Origin: Hoylesella marshii DSM 16973 = JCM 13450
GTDB taxonomy: Bacteria > Bacteroidota > Bacteroidia > Bacteroidales > Bacteroidaceae
Length of the DNA stretch: 64,000 nucleotides
Reading direction: 5' to 3'
NCBI RefSeq assembly: GCF_000146675.1
Contig: NZ_GL397214.1
Coordinates: forward strand, 2,316,112-2,380,111
The position numbers and the translations under genes are program-made. Position 1 is the stretch's first letter. Each line of letters starts with the position of its first letter. The notes beneath the pieces are model-generated. The model made no database searches. It was given only the letters and a program-made list of their open reading frames with translations, and was not told where the DNA came from. Of this stretch, positions 57,378 to 64,000 are shown piece by piece.

Positions 57378-57412
57378 ACTTAAGACTTGAGACTTGAAAC
57401 TTAAAACTTAAA
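57378..57412 (+). repeat. Heptamer repeat just upstream of rpsK
   Basis: Five tandem heptads: ACTTAAG, ACTTGAG, ACTTGAA, ACTTAAA, ACTTAAA, ending 5 bases before the rpsK ATG. Confidence 0.85.
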
Positions 57413-57417
57413 AGATT

Positions 57418-57807
57418 ATGGCAAAGAAACAAGCAACATCAAAGAAAAGGAATGTAAGAGTTGATGCTATTGGACAGCTTCATGTACATAGCTCTTTTAA
57501 TAACATTATTGTATCTCTTGCAAATAATGAAGGGCAGATTATTTCATGGTCATCTGCCGGTAAAATGGGATTCCGTGGTTCAAAGAAGAATACGCCGTAT
57601 GCAGCCCAAATGGCAGCAGAAGATTGTGCGAAAGTAGCTTTCGACCTCGGTCTCCGCAAAGTGAAAGCGTATGTTAAAGGACCGGGTAACGGACGTGAAT
57701 CAGCGATTCGTGCAGTGCACTCTTCGGGTATTGAAGTAACTGAGATTATTGATGTTACACCGCTGCCCCACAATGGTTGTCGTCCTCCTAAGCGTCGTCG
57801 TGTATAA
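57418..57807 (+). CDS. rpsK: 30S ribosomal protein S11
   Basis: 129 aa; [18 protein letters not shown] and the C-terminal [16 protein letters not shown] are diagnostic. Platform protein contacting the anti-SD region. Confidence 0.98.
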   Translation: MAKKQATSKKRNVRVDAIGQLHVHSSFNNIIVSLANNEGQIISWSSAGKMGFRGSKKNTPYAAQMAAEDCAKVAFDLGLRKVKAYVKGPGNGRESAIRAVHSSGIEVTEIIDVTPLPHNGCRPPKRRRV

Positions 57808-57842
57808 TTATCAACATCAATCAATAAGCACATTTAAATATT

Positions 57843-58448
57843 ATGGCAAGATATATAGGTCCGAAATCTAAAATTGCACGTCGTTTTGGTGAACCCATCT
57901 TCGGTGCAGACAAAGTTTTGTCCAAGAGAAACTTCCCTCCTGGACAGCATGGCAACAATCGTCGCAGGAAGACTTCCGAGTACGGTGTCATGTTGGCAGA
58001 GAAGCAGAAAGCTAAGTACACGTATGGTGTGCTTGAGCGTCAGTTCCGTAATATGTTTGAGAAAGCAGCCAAGGCCGATGGTATTACCGGTGAAGTATTG
58101 TTGCAGAATTTGGAAAGCCGTCTCGATAACGTCGTTTTCCGTATGGGCATTGCCCCCACACGTGCTGCGGCTCGTCAGCTCGTAGGACATAAGCACATTG
58201 TTGTCGACGGACAAGTGGTAAACATTCCTTCTTACGCTGTAAAGCCTGGGCAGGTCATCGGTGTTCGTGAGAAATCGAAATCTCTCGAAGTCATAGAAGA
58301 GGCTTTGGCCGGCTTTAACCATAGCAAGTACCCGTGGATAGAATGGGATAACAACTCCAAGAGTGGCAAGTTCCTGCATAAGCCCGAACGCGCCGATATC
58401 CCTGAAAGCATTAAGGAACAGTTAATCGTTGAGTTGTACTCTAAATAA
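57843..58448 (+). CDS. rpsD: 30S ribosomal protein S4
   Basis: 201 aa; S4-type RNA-binding domain at about 93-155 ([26 protein letters not shown]). No CxxC zinc motif at the N-terminus. Assembly initiator of the 30S body; in E. coli the alpha-operon autoregulator. Confidence 0.98.
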   Translation: MARYIGPKSKIARRFGEPIFGADKVLSKRNFPPGQHGNNRRRKTSEYGVMLAEKQKAKYTYGVLERQFRNMFEKAAKADGITGEVLLQNLESRLDNVVFRMGIAPTRAAARQLVGHKHIVVDGQVVNIPSYAVKPGQVIGVREKSKSLEVIEEALAGFNHSKYPWIEWDNNSKSGKFLHKPERADIPESIKEQLIVELYSK

Positions 58449-58460
58449 ATCATTGAATTA

Positions 58461-59453
58461 ATGGCGATATTAGCATTTCAAAAACCTGATAAAGTAGTAA
58501 TGCTGGAGGCTAATGACAAGTTCGGCAAGTTCGAGTTTCGTCCTCTTGAGCCTGGTTTTGGGGTTACCATAGGTAATGCCCTGCGCCGCATTCTTCTTTC
58601 ATCGCTGGAAGGTTATGCCATCAACACCATGCGTATCGGTAGTGTTGAGCATGAATTTTCTTCCATTCCCGGTGTGAAGGAGGATGTTACCAACATAATC
58701 TTGAATTTGAAGCAAGTAAGATTCAAGCAAGTAGTAGAAGAATTCGAGAATGAGAAAGTCAGCATTACCGTAGAGAATTCCACGGAATTTAAAGCCGGTG
58801 ATATTGGCAAGTATTTGACTGGATTTGAAGTGTTAAACCCTGATTTGGTGATTTGTCATTTAGATGCCAAAGCCTCCATGCAGATTGACCTCACTATTAA
58901 CAAAGGCCGCGGTTATGTAACGGCCGATGAAAATCGTGAGTTCTGCACTGATGTGAATGTCATTCCCATCGATTCTATCTACACCCCTATCCGTAACGTC
59001 AAATACACAGTAGAGCCATATCGTGTTGAACAGAAGACAGACTATGACAAACTCGTGATAGAAGTCGATACGGACGGTTCCATTCAGCCGAAGGATGCGC
59101 TGAAAGAAGCAGCAAAGATTCTCATCTATCATTTCATGTTGTTCTCCGATGAAAAGATTGCACTCGAAAGTCCTGATGTCGAAGGCAATCAGGAGTTTGA
59201 TGAAGAAGTCTTGCACATGCGTCAACTGTTGAAGACACGCCTTGTGGATATGAACCTCAGTGTGCGCGCCCTCAACTGCCTGAAAGCCGCCGATGTCGAA
59301 ACATTGGGCGACTTGGTGCAGTACAACAAGACCGACCTGCTCAAGTTCCGCAACTTCGGTAAGAAATCGCTTTCAGAGCTTGATGATTTGCTCGAGAGTC
59401 TGAATCTTACGTTTGGAACAGATATATCCAAATATAAATTAAACCAAGATTAA
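58461..59453 (+). CDS. rpoA: RNA polymerase alpha subunit
   Basis: 330 aa. N-terminal dimerisation/assembly domain (about 1-230; [20 protein letters not shown]) and C-terminal HhH domain (about 255-325; [20 protein letters not shown]) that contacts UP elements and activators. Between rpsD and rplQ as usual. Confidence 0.98.
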   Translation: MAILAFQKPDKVVMLEANDKFGKFEFRPLEPGFGVTIGNALRRILLSSLEGYAINTMRIGSVEHEFSSIPGVKEDVTNIILNLKQVRFKQVVEEFENEKVSITVENSTEFKAGDIGKYLTGFEVLNPDLVICHLDAKASMQIDLTINKGRGYVTADENREFCTDVNVIPIDSIYTPIRNVKYTVEPYRVEQKTDYDKLVIEVDTDGSIQPKDALKEAAKILIYHFMLFSDEKIALESPDVEGNQEFDEEVLHMRQLLKTRLVDMNLSVRALNCLKAADVETLGDLVQYNKTDLLKFRNFGKKSLSELDDLLESLNLTFGTDISKYKLNQD

Positions 59454-59555
59454 ATGGAGTAGAGTAGGGCAGTAGGCAGGCAATCCTACCTTTCCATGAG
59501 GGTGGAGTGGGGCGATTCCTCCGCTGCTTTGACTACCTAAAATTGTAGACAAACA

Positions 59556-60074
59556 ATGAGACACAATAAGAAATTCAACCATCTGGGTCGTACTGCATCT
59601 CATCGTGATGCCATGCTCGCAAACATGGCTATCTCGCTGATTATGCACAAAAGAATCACTACGACCCTTGCCAAAGCCAAGGCTTTGAAGAAATATGTGG
59701 AACCGCTTATCACGCGTTCAAAGGATGATACCACAAATTCGCGCCGTGTAGTATTCCGCTATTTGCAAAACAAGTATGCTATCACCGAACTCTTTAAGGA
59801 GGTGGCAGCCAAGGTCGGTGACCGTCCGGGCGGATATACACGTATCATTAAGCTCGGTACACGCCAAGGAGATGCCGCTCAAATTGCGTTTATCGAGCTG
59901 GTAGACTTCGACGAGAATATGGCGAAGACTCCTAAAGCAGAGGCTAAGAAGACACGCCGCAGTCGCCGCAGCAAGGCAACAGCTGAGCCAGCAGCCGTAG
60001 CAGAATCCAAAGCTGAGGCACCTGTCGAAGAAGCACCTGCAACAGAACGGGCCGAAGCACCTAAGGCAGAATAA
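59556..60074 (+). CDS. rplQ: 50S ribosomal protein L17 with acidic tail
   Basis: 172 aa; the L17 core fills about 1-118 ([33 protein letters not shown]). About 45 further residues are basic then Ala/Glu/Pro-rich ([20 protein letters not shown]...), longer than L17 of most phyla. Last gene of the ribosomal superoperon. Confidence 0.96.
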   Translation: MRHNKKFNHLGRTASHRDAMLANMAISLIMHKRITTTLAKAKALKKYVEPLITRSKDDTTNSRRVVFRYLQNKYAITELFKEVAAKVGDRPGGYTRIIKLGTRQGDAAQIAFIELVDFDENMAKTPKAEAKKTRRSRRSKATAEPAAVAESKAEAPVEEAPATERAEAPKAE

Positions 60075-60101
60075 ATCGCTGTAGAGAAAGCTCATTATTA
60101 T

Positions 60102-60139
60102 AAAATCCCTCAAGGACATTAGTTCTTGAGGGATTTTTT
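60102..60139 (+). terminator. Terminator of the ribosomal superoperon
   Basis: AAAATCCCTCAAG / CTTGAGGGATTTT 13-bp stem with a 10-base loop and a T6 run, 28 bases after rplQ. Confidence 0.9.
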
Positions 60140-60181
60140 GTCCTTCCAACTCTCACGGAAGACCCTACTTTTCATATCTAC

Positions 60182-60258
60182 ACGAGTTCGGGATAAGAGA
60201 ATTTCATCCAATAGCCTCTTTGGGACTTACAGTTTGGATAACCTTATCCCGAATTCGC
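60182..60258. repeat. Inverted repeat of the GAGTTCGGGATAAG module
   Basis: A 15-bp arm (60182-60196) and its near-exact complement (60244-60258; one mismatch), each a copy of a module also seen at about 745-790, 30703-30745, 31010-31052 and 31868-31912. Confidence 0.75.
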
Positions 60259-60415
60259 GTAAGTGATGGAGGATTGAAGAGTACCCCACCTCCGTCGCCC
60301 TGTCGGGAACTATTGCGCTTCGCTGGATGGCAGCGGTTGAAAACAAAGGCTTGTAGGCTTCGCATCAATTGCATGGTGCCGGCAGAGGCTCAATCCGTTC
60401 CGTAGAGTGCGCGAC

Positions 60416-60526
60416 TTACTCTGCCCACAAGTCGTATCCCGTTCCGGTGGTCTGCTCGCCGTCTTCCCAATCGTCGTCATCGAAGTCGTCGGGCTTGGCC
60501 AGAACTTCGTCCTCGCCAACGGAGTG
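60416..60526 (-). pseudogene. Possible 3' remnant of a gene with an acidic C-terminus
   Basis: The minus strand encodes an uninterrupted acidic stretch (PDDFDDDDWEDGEQ ... GYDLWAE) ending in TAA. The frame loses support upstream near 60527, exactly where a dispersed repeat block (CATCCTTATTAATCAT) begins, and an in-frame stop follows. It has no start codon. The composition (Asp-rich, then Trp/Glu) is unlike random DNA here. Family not recognised. Confidence 0.35.
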
Positions 60527-60599
60527 CGATGCGATACATCCTTATTAATCATGCATATGGAAATGAAATAAAATAAAATAAAATGGTCGTCCGCATCTA

Positions 60600-60702
60600 C
60601 AAAAGATATGATTTGTGACGAGAAAGATTGCCGACCTTTCCACGGACGAACTGTGTCTGTACCACGGACAAATGCCATCTGTATAGGGTACGGATGCCGA
60701 CA
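60600..60702 (+). repeat. Dispersed intergenic repeat (family A), copy 3
   Basis: ATGATTTGTGACGAGAAAG, ATTGCCGACCTTTCCACGG, AATGCCATCTGTATAGGGTA and GATGCCGACAT match copies 1 and 2 in order, though more diverged. It ends at the stop codon of the downstream minus-strand gene. Confidence 0.65.
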
Positions 60703-62349
60703 TCAGCGTTTGAGTATCAACATGCCCAAGCGATGGGTAACGTGTTTCCGGTCGAGCGTGCGAACGGTGTACACGCCATTTTTAAGCATCGACACGTGGA
60801 TGATGCCCGCTTGAATGGGGCGCGTGGCTACGATCGTTCCTGTCATACTTTCTATGACGACGTATTCGGCATCGACCAGCTTCACATCGTCGGGCAGACG
60901 GAGCGTCCGGCCATCGGTTGGCAAAAATGTCAACGTCGGCGAAAGTCGTTTCTCGCTCATCTGCAAGGGCTCGCTTTCGTTTCCGTATCTGTCCATGGCC
61001 GTCACTGCAAAATAACGGTTGGCTGCCGAGGGAATCTGCAAATACGGTGTCGTCAGCCGCGGGGCTATTAGGTTTCGCGCATCGACAACATCCACGGGGT
61101 AGACCGACGAGGCATACACATTATATAATAGATAGGGCGCGCCGCTGTGGTCGGTTGCCCCGCTCCATCGCAACGTGATGCTGCCTGCGGATTCCACCGT
61201 CTGAAACCGAGTGGGCGCAGCTGGTCTGCGGGCATAGAGCCATGGCATCGACGGTACGAGAGCAGGATAGAGGTCGAAACGGTCGGCAGTGAAATCGTAT
61301 ATTCCTTTCACGTTGTCGGTGAGGAATTTCCCGCGGAAGAAAGCATGCCCCAGACCATTTTGCCGCAGCACAGCCATCTCGCGCGTGATGACATCCGGTG
61401 CCCAATTCTTTTCTTTCGGATGCAGGAAGTAAATACCCAAACCGGGGGCTACTATCTTGCCTGCGGCCGACTCTGCCCAGTCAATAGCGAAAGGATAGAA
61501 CTGCTCGTCCTTGAAATACATCATGGGGAAGACCTCGTCCATCCAGCCCTCACGCATCCAGCCTTGCACGTCTTGGCAAACCGTGGTGTAGGCATTCCAC
61601 CCGTGACTCCAAAAGCGGGTTAAGTCATCGCGCTTGCCAATAGGTGCACAGCTGAGCTTAACCCAAGGCTTCAATGCCTTCACACGCTCATGCACGGCGC
61701 GCACGATATGGGTGATATGCGCCCTCCCCTGCGCTTTGTTCACTTTCGCCGGCCATGTCTCCGGGTAGCGGATGTAGTCGAGATGAATGCCGTCTACATC
61801 ATAATTCCTTGTCACTTCCGCGCAAAGGTCGGCAAGGTAGTCGGCGGTCTCGGGAAGTTCGGGGTTCATGAATCCCTCTGCGCCTGCTTTGCGAAGCATC
61901 TTGTGACGATGGCGACGCAGTTGCCGACACCCGTAAGCATCCCACTTTCCAATGGGGATTGTCACTATCCACGCATGTAGTTCCATGCCGCGTTTGTGGC
62001 ATTCATCAATAGCAAACTGCAGGGCATCATACCCCGGCGATTTGCCCGGGAGTCCCGATAGGCATCCATCCCACGGCTCTATCTGAGAGGGGTATATCAC
62101 CGTTGCGCGGATGCGTGTCTGCAAAAGTACGGTGTTGATGTTGGCGCGTCGGTATCGGTCGAGCAACTGTCGCAGTTCCTGCTTCTGCCGCTCGGCCGAA
62201 GTGGAAGATTGGGCATAGGAATGCGGCCAATCCAAACCACCGATGGTTGTCAGCCATACGGCGCGAACCTCCCTTTTGGGATATGAAGATTGAGAGAAAA
62301 GACTGAGGAAAAAGAAAAGAGATGCGAGGGTTGCTGATAAACGCTTCAT
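60703..62349 (-). CDS. GHL10/DUF187 family glycoside hydrolase-like protein
   Basis: 548 aa. Signal peptide about 1-20. (beta/alpha)8-type domain of the family 10 glycosylhydrolase-like group (about 25-350): VRAVWLTTIGGLDWP, INTVLLQTRIRATVIYPSQIEPW, GIHLDYIRYPE. An Fn3-like domain follows (about 375-460), then about 80 residues ending in a beta-rich tail (IIHVSMLKNGVYTVRTLD) that resembles a T9SS or surface-sorting domain. Probably acts on a glycan in the periplasm or outside; related enzymes act on peptidoglycan-like glycans. Confidence 0.87.
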   Translation of the reverse strand: MKRLSATLASLFFFLSLFSQSSYPKREVRAVWLTTIGGLDWPHSYAQSSTSAERQKQELRQLLDRYRRANINTVLLQTRIRATVIYPSQIEPWDGCLSGLPGKSPGYDALQFAIDECHKRGMELHAWIVTIPIGKWDAYGCRQLRRHRHKMLRKAGAEGFMNPELPETADYLADLCAEVTRNYDVDGIHLDYIRYPETWPAKVNKAQGRAHITHIVRAVHERVKALKPWVKLSCAPIGKRDDLTRFWSHGWNAYTTVCQDVQGWMREGWMDEVFPMMYFKDEQFYPFAIDWAESAAGKIVAPGLGIYFLHPKEKNWAPDVITREMAVLRQNGLGHAFFRGKFLTDNVKGIYDFTADRFDLYPALVPSMPWLYARRPAAPTRFQTVESAGSITLRWSGATDHSGAPYLLYNVYASSVYPVDVVDARNLIAPRLTTPYLQIPSAANRYFAVTAMDRYGNESEPLQMSEKRLSPTLTFLPTDGRTLRLPDDVKLVDAEYVVIESMTGTIVATRPIQAGIIHVSMLKNGVYTVRTLDRKHVTHRLGMLILKR

Positions 62350-62384
62350 GCTGGAAAAAGAGAACGAGATGTGATTATTGCATG

Positions 62385-62415
62385 CAAAGTTATGAATAAA
62401 TTCCGGTATCTCAAA
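62385..62415 (-). promoter_or_regulatory. Promoter of the GHL10-type gene
   Basis: The minus strand reads TTTG (62412-62415), 19 bases, TAACTTTG (62385-62392): a full consensus match 35 bases before the ATG. Confidence 0.75.
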
Positions 62416-62424
62416 TTAATTATG

Positions 62425-62432
62425 TACTTTTG
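62425..62432 (+). promoter_or_regulatory. Promoter -7 element of the barrel-protein gene
   Basis: TACTTTTG, 65 bases before the ATG at 62498. Its -33 region overlaps the divergent promoter on the minus strand. Confidence 0.55.
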
Positions 62433-62497
62433 TGCTGGCTTCAAAAACGTCTTAGACGCAAGAGCCATCCACATGAAAATTAATTTGAAAACGCATC

Positions 62498-62986
62498 ATG
62501 AACAGAAAAATCTTATTGCTCTCGGCCTTGTTAGCCCTTACGCTGACAGCCAACGCACAGTTTGAAGAAGGACGGAAGTATGCCGGAGCCTCGCTCTCGG
62601 GCTTTGACCTGAGTTATAACAGTTCGGAAAAGATGAATCTCGGCGTGGAAGCTCTGGCCGGCTATTTCTTCACAGACGACTGGATGGTGTTGGGTAAAGC
62701 CTCGATACAACATTCGGGTAACAAAGACGTGCCGACTTATTTAGCTGCCGGTATCGGTGCGCGCTATTATATCATACAAAACGGCCTCTATCTCGGTGCC
62801 AATTGTAAACTTGTGCATGCCCGGCATAACTACAACGACGTGATGCCCGGCGTAGAAGTCGGATATGCTTTCTATATCAGCAAAACGGTAACGATTGAGC
62901 CGGCTCTTTATTATGATATGTCGCTGAAAAGTCAGAAAGACTATTCCACCGTTGGCGTGCGAGTAGGCTTCGGCATTTATATCTGA
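62498..62986 (+). CDS. Small outer-membrane beta-barrel protein
   Basis: 162 aa; signal peptide about 1-20 (ANAQFEEG). Alternating amphipathic strands (LGVEALAGYFFTDDWMVLG, YLAAGIGARYYI, GVRVGFGIYI) and a C-terminal aromatic/Ile end typical of an 8-strand barrel (OmpX/Opa-like size). No enzymatic motif; function unknown. Confidence 0.85.
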   Translation: MNRKILLLSALLALTLTANAQFEEGRKYAGASLSGFDLSYNSSEKMNLGVEALAGYFFTDDWMVLGKASIQHSGNKDVPTYLAAGIGARYYIIQNGLYLGANCKLVHARHNYNDVMPGVEVGYAFYISKTVTIEPALYYDMSLKSQKDYSTVGVRVGFGIYI

Positions 62987-63023
62987 CCTATTAAAAGAGA
63001 ACGCCTTGAGTCTCTCTATCGGT

Positions 63024-64000
63024 ATGTTGTTGTCGTCACTGACTTTGTTTTCTTCGCCCGTGCACTATTCTATCGCTCTGGCGGGTAACTTCGGCGAGCC
63101 ACGTCTGAACCATTTCCACGGCGGTATCGACATAAAGACCGGACAGGTGGAGGGGAAAGCTGTCTATGCCATCGGCAACGGTTATGTGAGCAAAGCCATT
63201 GTGGGGCTCTATGGATTGGGCTTGGCCGTTTACGTGAAGCATCCGCAAGGGCAGACCAGCGTTTATTGTCATCTGAACCGTTTTGCCACTCCCATCGCGG
63301 CATGCGTGAAGCAGTGGCAATACCGGCATCATTCCGATAAAGGAGAAATGCAGTTCCGACCTACAGATTTACCGGTGGCGGAAGGGCAGTTGATTGCTTT
63401 CAGTGGCAACTCGGGTGCTAGCCAAGCTCCGCATCTTCATTTTGAGATACACGATTCTCAAAGTTGGGATATGTTAGACCCGTTAGACTTTATCGGCGCA
63501 TCCGTAGTCGATTCCATGGCACCGCTTGCTCATGCGTTCATAGCCTATCCCATGGGTGGCACCTTTTGCGGGTCGACTAAGAAACAGAGCTTTGGCTTCT
63601 CTTCCCAGCATCTTACGCGTAAATTCACGGCATGGGGAAAGGTGGGTTTCGGCCTTTGGGGCAACGACTACATGGAAGCAACTTACAATAGATACGGGTT
63701 GCGCGAGATAAAGCTGTTGATGGATGGCCGGCAGGTGTTTCATAGCAATCTTAGCAGGATTCCCGTTGGTGTTAGTAGGCAGGTAAACGCTTGGGGAGAT
63801 TACGACCATTTCCTACGTTACAAGATATGGTATCTGCGTGCTTTCGTGCCGGAGGGCATTACGTTGCCAGCCCTTTCCACCGATAAGGATAGAGGTATCT
63901 GCAACTTCAACGAAGCGCGCGACTATCACATGACATTCCTTGTGGCCGATGCAAAGGGAAACAGTCGTGAATATACATTCACAGTAACAGGGAAGGAAAC
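63024..64000 (+). CDS. M23-family (LytM) metallopeptidase, 3' truncated by the window
   Basis: An open frame with no stop to the window end (about 325 codons). The ATG at 63024 is preferred; a TTG at 63006 is possible. Signal-like N-terminus, then NFGEPRLNHFHGGIDIKT (HxxxxD zinc ligands) and PHLHFEIHD (HxH ligand), the hallmarks of zinc endopeptidases that cut peptidoglycan cross-links. About 170 further residues follow that are not part of the LytM core. Starts 37 bases after the barrel-protein gene. Confidence 0.92.
   Translation, partial: MLLSSLTLFSSPVHYSIALAGNFGEPRLNHFHGGIDIKTGQVEGKAVYAIGNGYVSKAIVGLYGLGLAVYVKHPQGQTSVYCHLNRFATPIAACVKQWQYRHHSDKGEMQFRPTDLPVAEGQLIAFSGNSGASQAPHLHFEIHDSQSWDMLDPLDFIGASVVDSMAPLAHAFIAYPMGGTFCGSTKKQSFGFSSQHLTRKFTAWGKVGFGLWGNDYMEATYNRYGLREIKLLMDGRQVFHSNLSRIPVGVSRQVNAWGDYDHFLRYKIWYLRAFVPEGITLPALSTDKDRGICNFNEARDYHMTFLVADAKGNSREYTFTVTGKE

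Larger units (their letters stand above)
60140..60702. other. Repeat-rich intergenic region with a possible gene remnant
   Basis: Holds an inverted pair (CGAGTTCGGGATAAG 60182-60196 and CTTATCCCGAATTCG 60244-60258), a possible 3' gene fragment on the minus strand (60416-60526) and a family A repeat copy (60600-60702) that runs right up to the next gene's stop codon. Confidence 0.55.

Noticed and set aside
60310..60678. 122-aa minus-strand frame
   Set aside because: Runs through repeat copy 3 and is out of frame with the acidic remnant, which has better coding character.

Overview
The window reads as a chromosomal segment of a Bacteroidales bacterium, most likely Prevotella or a close relative. 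The grounds are: repeated promoter motifs of the Bacteroidetes type (TAnnTTTG at -7, often with TTTG about 19-20 bases upstream); weak or absent Shine-Dalgarno sites; a SusC/SusD operon; several secreted proteins with type IX secretion (T9SS) C-terminal sorting domains; the Bacteroidetes-specific DUF4295 gene beside rpmG/rpmB; and the order rpsL-rpsG-fusA-rpsJ without tuf. Genus is inference; no 16S gene is present.

Layout. 1-10 kb: the end of an unidentified gene, clpB (-), upp (-), pckA (+), a small membrane protein, a lipocalin-like lipoprotein, tRNA-Ser(CGA) and an OmpA-family porin. 10-17 kb: three T9SS-type secreted proteins (a leucine-rich-repeat protein on -, a 457-aa protein, and an RCC1-propeller/BspA-LRR protein). 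17-22 kb: an ABC/SMC-type ATPase plus DUF4435 (TOPRIM-like) pair, then aroQ, an O-methyltransferase, rbfA and a LolE-type permease. 22-26 kb (-): rpmB-rpmG-DUF4295, cinA, and map-tsaD with tRNA-Arg(UCU). 26-30.6 kb (+): gdhA, an RlpA-like protein, slyD and aroC. 30.6-32.5 kb: a 1.9-kb non-coding, repeat-rich stretch. 32.5-40.8 kb: a five-gene outer-membrane import operon (SusC, SusD, zinc metallohydrolase lipoprotein, DUF4302 lipoprotein, BACON lipoprotein). 40.8-41.7 kb: another repeat-rich gap. 41.7-60.1 kb: the str/S10/spc/alpha ribosomal superoperon (rpsL to rplQ), with secY, a second map, infA and rpoA. 60.1-64 kb: a repeat-rich gap with a possible gene remnant, a DUF187/GHL10 glycosidase-like protein (-), an outer-membrane barrel protein, and an M23 peptidase cut by the window end.

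The most unusual content is in the gaps. Five short tandem arrays have an exact 22-bp period. Three share one core (AAAGCTATCCTTT); two have unrelated sequences but the same period. A separate array has a 66-bp period (3 x 22). Around them is a mosaic family of dispersed intergenic repeats (modules such as AATGGAGCGCTGTAAGTGCG), present in both orientations. Among genes, the ATPase + DUF4435 pair is the best candidate for an uncharacterised defence or DNA-processing system, and the five-gene SusCD/metallohydrolase operon is the best candidate for an uncharacterised nutrient-import system.
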